Position numbers and translations under genes: made by a program | Shown: piece by piece, positions 38,755 to 49,444 of the stretch | Layout: every line of letters starts with the position of its first letter | Position numbering within the stretch: the first letter of the stretch is position 1 | Assembly: GCA_900708905.1 (NCBI GenBank) | Contig: CAADRB010000069.1 | Coordinates: forward strand, 393,907-457,906 | Reading direction: 5' to 3' | Source: Hymenolepis diminuta | Taxonomy: Eukaryota; Platyhelminthes; Cestoda; Cyclophyllidea; Hymenolepididae | Length of the DNA: 64,000 nt | The notes under the pieces: model-generated | Database searches by the model: none | What the model was told of the DNA's origin: nothing | What the model saw: the letters and a program-made list of their open reading frames with translations, nothing else

Positions 38755-41700
38755 GTATTAGAAATTATATTTAAATTTAAAATTTTCGACAAAATACTTA
38801 AAGTCAACGTTAATGTAGACTAAAACGTAAGAATTAGCTAAAAAGATCTCATCTCAGTCATTTGAGAACAAAAACGTTCTCCTCAATGCTCATTATTTTC
38901 TATTTAGAATGTCACGACACTAATTAATGAAATTCACTCAGTAAGATGACCTGCTTTAGTGATCGTTAAATGAAGATTGAAAAAGGAGTGGTAAACAGAG
39001 GAATCTTAATAACGATTGTAAGTCAACTTGCTAACTTTGACATAAATGATTTATTCCTTCCAAATCACTCTTACCAACTTGATCTACACTGTATTAGGAC
39101 GCTGGAATTCCCTCATGAACCTATCCAACTTTCTTCTACCGTCCCTTAAATTGTAAAGGCAAACTTTCTATTTATAGGAAACTTGAAACGATACAGTGCT
39201 ATCTGATCTAACCAAATCTGCCCTCGTAGTTAAGTAGTAAAAATAGTATGATTCGTAATGGCACTAATGCTACCAGTGAGGCTACTTTAAGAGCCCGGCA
39301 AAGTGAGGCTTAGAAACATTCCCTTACAACCCTAATGATCTTCATAAGGGATAGGAGGATACACAATAGAAATTAGAAGGCCAAAAGTTGAATGGAGAGA
39401 AAGGGTCTATTGGATCATCGTAGGGGAATAAGAGAAGAAAGGTAGGGCTTAAATTTCAGAGGAGAAAAGATAAGAATAGTAGCGTTAAGAATGTCAAGTT
39501 CCACTACACTAAGTGGATTTGACTGTTTTGCGTCTTTTATTGGTTTATCTGGTGAACAGTCAATACAAAATCCCCATCTGACAATTAGGACAGGTGCACA
39601 CACGAGTCAACATGTACGTTAATGTTGCTAACTCTAGATCGCATCAATCGAGCCTAACCACATACAACAAGCGTGAGAAATATAGAAAAACAACAAGAAT
39701 CCACACGCTCAAACGGGAACTACCAATTGTTCTTCGAGGTCTAAGCAGTGAGAGCAAATTATTTGACGTTTACTCTAGTGAATATCATATACTACCTTAA
39801 AATATGCACCTATGATGTAGCAAGTAAGCGGTAGCATTGCCTTGATATTCAAAATAAAATGGACAAGAGGCAATATTACTCAAAACTTACCTTTTTCTTG
39901 TAGATCGTGTTGAAATGATTATTGCGGAAGAAAACGGCCAATTCACCTTCTCGGAGACGGTCGTTTAATTCACATAAACCACAGAGAGTTAGTTGGGAAG
40001 CCGTAGACTGAAGAAACTCTTCGGCTAACAAACCTGCAAGGAAAAGAAAGATCAAGAACATGGCGAACTGCAGGGATGATCACTAGAAGTATAGTGATTA
40101 ACGTGCTCGCCTGCAAAATTAGGGGTCACGGGTTCAATGCCCATCGGTGATCACCCAGTGAGCGGAACGGCCAACCGCACTAGTTAAGTTTGGCTATTAA
40201 AGGGGATGACAGAATTGGAGTTTCTTACGAGAGAGCCTCAATGACACTACCCCCTAATCCGAGATGAGCATTGTAAGACTTTCCTAAATAAGCTTGGGAA
40301 TAATTAATAATTACATAGCAAAAACTGGTATTTGGTTAATTTAGCTCAAATAATCGAGAACAAAATTAGCGAAAGAGGCATAGAGAAGGAAATAAGCAAT
40401 TTACCTTGACTTCCGATTGATCAATATTGGAATTTTAATGGAAGTACGAACTCATATGCCAAACGTAATTCTGCGACCCTACCATTTCCGTATTCAACTA
40501 TGGTTTTTAGCTCCCCTAATTCAAAATTATAAAAATATCATTTGAAATTGTACAACATTAAGCAGAGCATCCAGAGCTATTTTTCGAGTGAATCCTGCAG
40601 AACTCGATAATCTTACTCAACGCAATATAAAATTTTGCAGATATACATATACTAATCGCCATAGGATCTACTTTTGAGTTATGACAAAAAGCAGGAATAT
40701 ATCTTCACATTTTCGCTAATGGTACTTTATATCAATTAATTTAACTCGAGTGAGCTCCACTACACTAAAGTTATGTCAGATCTTATCATTCTGCTGGTGT
40801 CTTAGTTATTAGAAGAAGTCGATTAACCATCTAAACTGATAAACTAGCCATCGCGAACATGAATTTGCTCAAAAAGAAGGGAACAAATGCCGAAATAGGA
40901 ACATCAGAACACGAAGAAAAACGTAAAAAGCACATAAACTAAATCCAAATGTCAAATTTGGTAAGACTTATAGCGTGCACCTACCGACTCATATCTGTAC
41001 CCTAATTTTCAGTGGTTCGCCAACAATCGAAGGATGTAAAATCTGTTAACCATCTTATCGTACGTCATTTCTCCTTTTCCTCACAACCTGAGTTGCTCTT
41101 GCTCAGTACTGACACCTCCTTCTTCTCTCCCAATTCCCCTTCCTACCCTTTCCTCCGTTTCACTCTCATTCATTTCAAATTATCCAGTATGTACATAGTT
41201 TTACCTAACTTTTAGTCTTCCTATTCGAGAAAGGCTGTCGTAACCTGATAGCCTTAGGACGATCCTTAGTTCTAAAAGAGAATTTCTAGTCTAATTTGGT
41301 CTGACTCTTACGGTAGCTTTACTGACGGGGATTAGTGCTAATTTGGACTCTTATGATGACGTGACTTTACTTCCGACTTTTTCTCGATTCCCTTTCCTAA
41401 GGCCTTCCGAAGTGCTTTAGCATTCTCTACACCCAAATCCTTTAAATGAATAATAGTATTTTTTGTCATGTCATGAATAAACAAACCGTATACAAATTTA
41501 CATCATTGAGGTTTTGTAAGGCATATGTAGACTTATAGGACTAAATGCATTCTCCATAAGCTCGTTTTAAAAATGTTGCGAAGTTGTTACATTAAACACG
41601 TGGATCACATTTCAAAAACGGCTGTAACGAATTCAAAACCTAAATTACCACAAAATCTTTAATAGTAAATGATCACATAAATTCTCAACAACTGTAATCA

Positions 41701-44700
41701 AACAAGCACATGCCATTAAAAGGTAAATTAAAATTTCACCATATAGTTGTTCAATTAGTTTGTTAAGTGGGTGGAGATATTCCTTGAGTAAGCTCCGCTA
41801 CGTTAAAAAATCTCGGCTATTAGGTATTTGTCCATCTATCTACTGGAAAAATGATAAATGTATCACGATAGTACGAATAACTATTCAAATTAATCAACTG
41901 GTCAGTCAATTCCGAGCTTTGTGAGTATGAACTCACTCAGGAGCCTAGGGAATCGAATCCTGAAGTTTAAACTTAGGAGCACTAGAGGACAATGCGATAA
42001 AGTATACTTATTAAGTAAAAAGTTACCAATCTGACGAATCCAGAACTCAACTAGGCTAAGCCCCTTTTGATCTCCTGATTTTATTCACCATGTCCATTCG
42101 AATTTCTCCCTCTACCTCTTGTTGGACTATTTCACTATTCCTGTGTTTAGATGCTTTCCATTATTACAAATTGTGATTTTTCGCCTCAACATAAATAGTA
42201 CTGATGAGAAAGATAGCAGAATACAACTTTCCCATGAGAAAGGTACCAGAATACTTTACTATTCCTCAAAAAATAAATGTAGTTAAAAGCGTTAGTGTCT
42301 GATGGATATGGAAAGCATAGGTAATGCAAAATATATATGATATTCACCTTTTTGAACCCGTTCAGAATCCGTTGAGGTTTTGTAGTCGATGATCATCTCA
42401 ACAACCTGATTGTAGGTCTGATTATTTAAAACCTTCACCAAATCCGCATTCTGCGGATCCACTACCCATCCATGGAAAATGGGAATACGGAAGAGGTCGA
42501 AGACGGTCAGGGCTGTCGTGTATTCAAAGTCTGCAACACTAAATCAAATAAGCACATGGTTTTCAACACGAATCTAAGTCAACATTAATCCAACTAATTT
42601 GCTCATGTAATATACTTAGGAGCCCAATTAAATAACATTATATTCACAGTAAAGTAGGAAGAAGTTCAATAACTCAACAGATGTTCCTTTAATAGGATCA
42701 CAACCGTGTTTGCATGAATTAGGATACATGGGATTTTACCTTGGCCGCATTTCTACAGATTAACCGTCCTAGTCTCCGATAGCCATACTTACATAACTCA
42801 TTCCGCCTTGTTTACCAGCAATCGCTTTTATTGACTTGCACCTACCGATGCAATCGCAAAGCCTCACCAACATTCAAATGCCTCTTAGCATACCTTTCCT
42901 ATCTGTCATTTAGTGAACTTCAGTAAAGACCAACTCATATCATTCAGTATTATCTCTGGGCTGAGACTGTTGGTAGAGAAAGTAACTTTAAGTTAACTCA
43001 GCAGCCTCTAGTCATTTACCCAAAAAGAGACTAAAGAAGCACAAAATGCCATCAGTAGAGCTACTTTAGGAGCCCAACCAAGTCAGACTTCAAGATATCC
43101 CTTTAAAAAAAACTAGTGATCCTCGCAAACACTAATATGATATAATAGCATTTCTCAAATCGGAGGACCAGGAGTCAGGTAAAGAGCAGTAGGAATATTG
43201 CACTGTAAAGAATAAAAGAAAAAGCCAAAGGATGAATTAAAAATTCTAATAGAGTGGATAAGCTTCAGCACAACATGAGTGGAAACGGAATTGTGATAAG
43301 CAGGCCAATTTACGTTACACTAACTGGAGTTGGCTATTTTTCATCCATTGTTCGCGTGACGAGTAACCAATATAAATTATCTGACAAATATATTAGTGCA
43401 ATCATGAGTCAACATGTGTGTTTGATAGAATGACATCAGGTCTATTCTATTCCATTCTTCGTCCTGGATCTGACGCGGTTCATTATCAGTGCTTACTATT
43501 GCTGAGATGTTCATTGAACATTAAGTTGTTACCCGTAAAGACTGCGATGGCCTCAATGTTACCAAGTTAGAAGACAAATGTCTGAATGCGTCCTATTGGT
43601 ACTACGAAAAAGGAATCGTGTCAAAGAGATCTGTTTTAAAATTCATCAACAGAAGGAAGATATCTGGATATACGCTGAGTCCTACATTTAAGACAATTTA
43701 TAAAGCTATAAGGAGAAAAAAAGGTTTACCAAATCTAGAGACTACAACAAATGAACGACACTTAGGCCCATAGTGAGGCATTGAACCTTTACGAGTTTAG
43801 GCTATTTAGGCCAACGATTATCTAATCAACTCTACAGTTTGGTCGATCAACATTGAAAAACTGAAAATACGAACAAGTCCCTTAAGCTTAACTTTTAACG
43901 TATTTATTTCTGGAATACGCATAAAATTACATTATATTTGTAAATTTGTGATATGTAACTTCATTCCATATTAACACATTAGCAGTCTAGGTCAGACAAA
44001 ACCGGAAGTACAAACGCACTATTCATCACTTATTTTGATAGATAAAGGTATGAAACGTTGCATATAAAGTGATGGTACAAAGAATTTTCGCAGCTATTAA
44101 CCTTAGCTAATACCAACTTGGAAAGATGACTTTCTACATGAATCACAAAATTACATTTTGAACCATGTACTAATTCAAACGGTTCTATGTTCGCATTTTT
44201 AATAAACCAAGTGTAATTGGCACATTTCATTTTAAAGCATTATTACATATAGATTATCGATTTTCATTCGCTTCTACCTTGCAATGACCCAGTTAATCTG
44301 ACCATGCTACTCGCATCCTGGTTTTAATCCACTCTCTGCACTCTATGTTTTCTCTCTCTCCCACAAATTTCCATGGTGTTGTTTGGTCTACTCTTAAAAG
44401 TTGGCATTCTGATTAGGAAGGGATGGTTGTCTATTAATAGCAATCACACCTTGGTCCAGCTCCTAAATTCAACTAAGAGGCAAATTCTCACATTCAGTTC
44501 TCATTAATTGACCGTTTTCTTTAAAAAAGGATAAATAATGAATAAAAAGTTGCGCACTCACCCCGTAAAACGCACATTGATATCAAGCCCAGTTAGAAGT
44601 TTAGGGAAAATGCTAACCGCTGAGAAGAGATTTTCTTCATAATTCGCTCTCGTCTCTTCATCAAAATTCTAAAATAGGAAGTAGAAAAATGAAAACATTT

Positions 44701-47692
44701 AAGCGAGCAATTTTTTAACTGATTAACCGGAAAGGGGGGGGATGGATGGGTTTGTTTGTGTGCAAACTGATGGTCTTTATTTGGCAAAAAACCAACTTTT
44801 AGGTGCAGATGTAGTCTAAATAAGAACTGCAGCCAACTCGACCTGCCTAATAATTTGCAGCGGGGTAAATAACACACAAAGAAAGATTCTTAGTTTACTC
44901 TTCGCTAACTTTTCAACCGTTTGATGTCAACAATTGTGTTAATAAATTATTCAATATAGAGTAGATAAAACTACTAACAGAATCACAACAATGTCATTTT
45001 TAACGAGAAACCCACACAATTATCAAGAAAGTTTACCTAACTTCACCGGCCCGTAACTGTAGTGAAAACTTGTCGCAATTTCGACTAATCCTAATTGGTT
45101 AGCGGTAAGGGCACTACACCTTGAGCATAACAAACTCATTAATTCAGCATAACCCCGAGCAATCTTCCAATTAAGACAATCCTCACTACACTCGAGACGA
45201 GAATAGAGAAGGCCGACAGAGATATCAGATATTCATGCAAACAATTTATGTGACACTAAATTACCCTTTCAACAGAGAATCAAGCTGGATTAAAGCAATT
45301 CGAACATATATAGGGCAGTAGTACATAGATAAGGCGAAGGGGAATCAAATAAGGAGTAATCAAATAGTGGAATTTAAAGGTTGAGGGTGAGACCAGCAGA
45401 TAACTACCCGATTTTACCGTATCTGTTTATGTGTTTTCGCCATAACAAGGAAATTTTAAGCATGCACGCTAAATGAGAAGCGTAATACAACAAATTAAAT
45501 GGTGCAATTTTTAAAAACACCTTGAAGTCATCAGTAAACCTATAGAGACAAAAAAAGGGTGAATAATAACAAAACATTTGCCAAAACAACCTATATGGTC
45601 TCAATAAACTGTTCTCGACTTTACTCAGTGTTAACCAACGAATAAAAAGAGACTGTGACTTTTCTCGATCAAGAATTTAACCCTTAATTGCAAGTACTCT
45701 ATCTTCACGAAATGATACATATTGGTAATAATACAACAAATATAAGAATAAAGCAGTGTTTTAAGGATTTCTATCATTTCTAGAATAAAGACATAAATGA
45801 ATAATGAGAAGAATTTAGAGTTCATTCGCTAGTGATACAGTAAAGTAATTTCCAACCATTATAGGGATTGAATGAGTGTCTGTGTTGTGAAATGTGAAAG
45901 CTGCATTATAAAAACTTCCAAATCTATAAACACCCAACCTGGGGAGAGGGGTAACATCACGAAATCTACCTGAAGAGAAACTCGAATTCTTCTGCTTTCT
46001 ATGTTAGCCAGACTTAACCAGTGTCGTTGGCCATTCCACTCATTGAGTATGCACCGATAGATATTGAACTCATGACGTCTAATATTACAGACGTTTGAGT
46101 TCACTCCTGTGCCATCGGAATCCAAATCACATCGGTATTCGGTATTAATCAAATTATAACCGGCCCAGTGGTGAGAGATAAAATCACGATCTTTTTATAA
46201 ATCACGCGGAACTGGATAAAAAAACATGCATCTCCGATGAAATGCAATAAACATTAAATGACAGAATCTGAAGTGGATGTAGAAAAATTCGATTTTAAGA
46301 TCAACACTTATGAAAGAGGTACTACTAAAATAAATAACAAGGGAAATTCTTTTCGCATAAACAAGAGACATAACTCAACAAAACCAAACAAATGCCTTTG
46401 ATCGCAACTCACTCCATCAATAAGGCACATTCGAACTTCATTAGACAATTGACAATTACAAGAAACTATCCAAATCAAAATTTTCAAACTCTCGCAGGGT
46501 ACTCGATAAACACATGAACGCTGTAATATATTGAGTAAACAAAAAAAGGTTTAATACGCATATCCAAGCACAATATCACAAACAAATCGACTTACAGCAA
46601 TAGACTGTGAAAACAGTTTATCACTCAGAGTCTGAATGATCAAATCACTTGAGACCATTTCATGATCTTCTGGGAGGGAGATTTTTTGTCTTAGGAGCAG
46701 GACATTGGTAATTGCAATCATTGGACACGGTCCATTTTCATTCTGCGTGATAATAGGTACCCTCACGCCCTCAAACTGAACCCACTTTATCTGATGCACT
46801 GAACCATCTTTGGAGACGCCCGATAGTGGTTTGGACACTGGTTTAACTTCAACTGGCTCAAACGAAGTTGATGTGTTAGAAGTAGCATTTGACGTGGATT
46901 GTTGTGGTTCTGATGTCTGAACCTCGGGAATTTTACCACCTGCTTTCTCATCTTGGCTTCGGAGAAAAGTTTCATAACTAGGAGGTGGTGTGCCTAAGGG
47001 TTGGATAATATTTGCTGGTTCATCCTGTTGCTCATTTTCTGGAGTAGACTCCAATTTCACTATTTTAACCTCAATTTGCTCCTGTTTACCCTGTTTTTTC
47101 TCCTCTAACTCATAGGACGTATAAATAACCTCGCCCGAATTACTTTGTTCAGAGATTCTCGTAGGAATAGGATAGTCGACATTATCAGAAGAGACGACTG
47201 GCTTTTCAGATTCTTGACCTATTTCTCTAATCAAATTAATTTCTGCAGAAGCTTCAGCTGAAATTTCGTGCTCAGTTTTCCTCTCCTTAGTTTGTTCCCC
47301 CGTCGTTTCATCAGGTTTAGCTTCTGTAGATACCTCTATTATATTCGCTTTAACGGACTTTAACTCCCCCTTGTTTTCATCAGAGATAGCAACTTCAAGT
47401 AATTTATTATCTACATTCTGACTGTCATCAGAGTTCACATCTTTCGGAATTGAAACTAAATGAGCGACTTCTTCAGGTGGCAAACTTGGGATGTTTTCAG
47501 AGGGTTTCAATGAAATATCCAATGTACCTTTAAAAATAATAAAAATATTGATAATCAGTTTACAAAGGGCAATAACGGCGATATTGCTATGAAAAATAGA
47601 AAATATTTCAGTTTTACTATAGGCAGAGGTATAAGAAACATACCTTCAGGCACATGTTTGATGGGTTTATCCACACGACTGGGTGTATCCAT
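25970..47692 (-). CDS. MINDY1: MINDY-1/2 family K48-specific deubiquitinase (FAM63), 9 exons
   Basis: Minus exons 47692-47644, 47527-46596, 44668-44562, 42538-42348, 40033-39891, 32892-32675, 30646-30367, 26309-26049 and probably 25984-25970 give 731 aa in phase. The first ~265 residues are acidic, Ser/Glu-rich and low in complexity. The catalytic domain begins near IKWVQFEGVRVPIITQ; the nucleophile is Cys284 in NGPCPMIAITN, with Gln278 before it. Family blocks follow: PKLLTGLDINVRFTG, FEYTTALTVFDL, IPIFHGWVVDPQ, TASQLTLCGLCEL and VFFRNNHFNTI with the catalytic His466. FVWETLNNIDGDSQF closes the domain. Two MIU helices follow: ADLELAKQLQEEERAAF and SDLELARQLQAEEDAAYY, each trailed by Ser/Pro/Gln-rich sequence. 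MINDY proteins trim K48-linked ubiquitin chains in the cytosol. The final exon (MLLD then stop) rests only on splice phase and poly(A) position. MINDY-1 versus MINDY-2 cannot be told apart. Confidence 0.93.
28145..28286 (-). repeat. tRNA-derived SINE-like element, minus copy
   Basis: Read on minus it shows a tRNA-like head (GCGATTAACATGCCCATCTG, then box-B-like GGTTCGATTTCC) followed by a shared body: CAGTGGGCGGAATGCCCAAC, CGCACTGGTTAAG, GGCAGAATTCAAGTTTCCCA. The same body occurs at 40085, 45935, 58428 and elsewhere in this window. Confidence 0.65.
29095..29350 (+). repeat. Second interspersed repeat family, copy 1
   Basis: The segment with gagtgaaaacggagttgtga and gagtaaacatgtgg matches 43275-43430 (gagtggaaacggaattgtga ... 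gagtcaacatgtg) with many substitutions. A third copy ends at about 39620. The family is not identified. Confidence 0.5.
32094..32114 (+). repeat. (AT)n microsatellite
   Basis: About ten AT units within MINDY intron 6, between exons at 32675 and 30646. Confidence 0.9.
32996..33337. other. Assembly gap (342 N)
   Basis: A run of N inside a MINDY intron. Open frames running across it are artefacts. Confidence 1.
33930..34045 (-). repeat. SINE-like element, minus copy of an inverted pair
   Basis: Minus strand reads GTAACGGTTAACGAACACAA, then a box-B-like GTGTGTTCGAGTAAAATG and CACTGGTCAAGGAAGGGTGG, a diverged match to the SINE-like family. It faces the plus-strand copy that begins in the same bases. 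Confidence 0.5.
34025..34320 (+). repeat. SINE-like element, plus copy or copies of an inverted pair
   Basis: Plus strand reads GTTAACCGTTACGCC and AGAGGTCACGAGTTCAGTG (head), then ACACCCAGAGAACCG and ACTGGTTAAATCTG. A second partial body, GATGCCCAGTGAGTCAAATA to CAGAATTCGAGC, lies at 34195-34320, suggesting a nested or tandem partial copy. Confidence 0.5.
38717..38749 (+). repeat. (TA)n microsatellite
   Basis: About sixteen TA units in a MINDY intron; likely polymorphic. Confidence 0.9.
39265..39620 (+). repeat. Second interspersed repeat family, copy 2
   Basis: Starts with ctaccagtgaggctacttta and agagcccggcaaagtgaggc, and ends with acacacgagtcaacatgt. It aligns in order with 43055-43435, with diverged middle sequence. 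Confidence 0.5.
40085..40290 (+). repeat. SINE-like element, plus copy (best preserved)
   Basis: Head: TATAGTGATTAACGTGCTCG, CCTGCAAAATTAGGGGTCAC, GGGTTCAATGCCC (box-B-like). Body: CACCCAGTGAGCGGAACGGC, CAACCGCACTAGTTAAG, GACAGAATTGGAGTTTCTTA, then CACTACCCCCTAATCCGAGA. It lies in a MINDY intron, antisense to the gene, and is the best reference for the family. Confidence 0.7.
41215..41345 (-). repeat. Second interspersed repeat family, inverted fragment
   Basis: The minus strand reads GTCAGTAAAGCTACCGTAAG and AGTCAGACCAAATTAGAC, which resembles the start of the 43055 copy (cagtagagctactttaggag ... aagtcagac). Divergence is high, so the match is tentative. Confidence 0.3.
43055..43440 (+). 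repeat. Second interspersed repeat family, copy 3
   Basis: Contains both the left block shared with 39265 (agagctactttaggagccca) and the right block shared with 29190 (gagtggaaacggaattgtga), so it links the two partial copies into one family of roughly 380 bases. Confidence 0.5.
45935..46135 (-). repeat. SINE-like element, minus copy
   Basis: Minus strand reads CCGATGGCACAGGAGTGAAC, then GTCATGAGTTCAATATC (box-B-like), ATGAGTGGAATGGCCAACGA, CACTGGTTAAGTCTGGC and GAAGAATTCGAGTTTCTCTT. The body matches the 40085 copy. It lies in MINDY intron 2, in the same orientation as the gene. Confidence 0.6.
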
Positions 47693-49444
47693 CTTGTATA
47701 AAGAAAACTTTCACATACTTGTTTATTAATTCATGTAATAAAACTAACGTAACATTACCTTAATTAAGTATGAAATCAACAGAAAGGTGAAGTATATAGT
47801 GGAAATATTAGAAATAACGTGCAGATGAGAAATAAATCAAGGAATTTTAATGAAAATGTGCGAAACCGACCTTTTACAAATGACCACACAGGCCTTCCAA
47901 TGAAATTTAGCGGCTCAATTGTACAAACCATTTTTATTGAAAGCAAGGCATCTAAAGGTCATTACAAAACTATAATATCGCAATATCAAACATTATAAAT
48001 TCTATTTTTGCATTAAATAATTTAATTGAAAATAGTCTATGTATTTATATGCCTGTTAATTAGCAGACGTTTAATTGCAAGTTCAGAATCAAAAACAAAT
48101 ATTCATTCATATATTTCTGTGACACATGGTAAATAATGCTTTAAAATGAATAACTACTTTGTCAATTACTACTCTTAATTTTAAAGCAAACACTTGTAAA
48201 AATATGTCACTGAAAACGATTGTCTCTTTATGCTCCTTATCAGACTATACACATTGTTATTGGCTATTATCCGACTCACTGATGAAGACTCGACGTCGTG
48301 ATTCTTTTGAAGGTCAGAGAGTTTCATAACTTCACTGAATCAGTTTCACCTAATCTTATGGAGGAATTTTTGAGATCAAGAATCGATTACATTTATCGAA
48401 ACGATTATTTCAGATACTTCAATTATGCAAGTGGCAGCTGTTTTTATGTATACCCGTATTTTCAGCTGCACATACCGAATAAGTCGTAATCTTGCTAAAC
48501 GACCTGCTGCTAATCGTTGGATTTATGCTGAGAAAGCCTAAATTGTTTGCATTGTTTCGTGCACACAGTAATTTTAGAAATTTTGAGCCACAATTCATTA
48601 GATTTAGGGATCAGATATTCTACACTTTATGCCTTTCTAACTCCTGCCAACAGGAGAGAGGGAGAAGGCGTTAGGACATGCAGGTTTATAGTACAAGTCA
48701 TGGATAGTAAGAGTAACCTGTAGGAGTTGGTATTTGTTGTGCTAACAGATAGTAGTGTTGGTGATTTTTACTAAGAGGGCATAAATAGATAAGTAAATAC
48801 CATAAGTGAATGGAAAGGTCTTCAATTATCTCCAGTAGAGGTAAACTACCAGAGGGATTTGACCACTAACAGGAGCCGCACTCTAAAACCCGATAAAAGC
48901 TTTAAGTTCTCACATGAATTCTTGAAATTGTTCCAATTCAATTCGCATTCAAAGTTGGTGTTCATGTTAGACGGTTAAAATCCAAGTGGATCCTTCACAT
49001 TAGAAAGGATGGTTTCGAGATGACATTTTACGAACGAAACTATCTGACTAGAGATAAATTAATAATTATTTTAACTATTTACTTATTAAAACAAGGAACA
49101 CACCATAGTAAAATCTAGAACGTAGTTAGTAAGTTGCAAAAGCCTCTTGAAAATTAATAGTGTGAATATATTTTTCTTACAGACAGATTTAACATCTAAC
49201 TAGATTTTTCAAAATCACCAATAAAATATGTTATGCTTTTAGAATATAAGCGCATTTATACCAAAGTAAATGACTAAAAATTAAAAATAAAATAAACACT
49301 AAGAAATGTAACGTTATTCACCGGAAATCTTCAACCCTTTGGAACAGCTTTAGTTTGTACTGTCTGTTTTACTTAAAAGGTCAGCGGCTCCAATATGGGC
49401 GCACAATTCACGCTCAGTGGAAGAGGCTAGGGGACTCGAGCAAG
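47693..49444. promoter_or_regulatory. Head-to-head intergenic region between MINDY and the ABCB transporter
   Basis: A 1.75-kb AT-rich gap between two divergent start codons; it must contain both promoters. The MINDY ATG is directly preceded on minus by an acceptor-like ttctttatacaag. Short plus-strand ORFs at 48298 and 48492 show no family features and are not annotated. Confidence 0.5.

Larger units (their letters stand above)
32893..39890 (-). other. MINDY intron 5, about 7 kb, with assembly gap
   Basis: The longest intron of the window. It contains the assembly gap, a head-to-head SINE pair (about 33930-34330), an (AT)n tract near 38717, and a copy of the second repeat family near 39265. 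No exon with good coding character was seen. The true length is uncertain because of the gap. Confidence 0.6.

Noticed and set aside
40085..40140. tRNA gene
   Set aside because: The box-A/box-B-like head cannot fold into a full cloverleaf by eye, and the same head plus body recurs as a dispersed repeat, so it is SINE-like.
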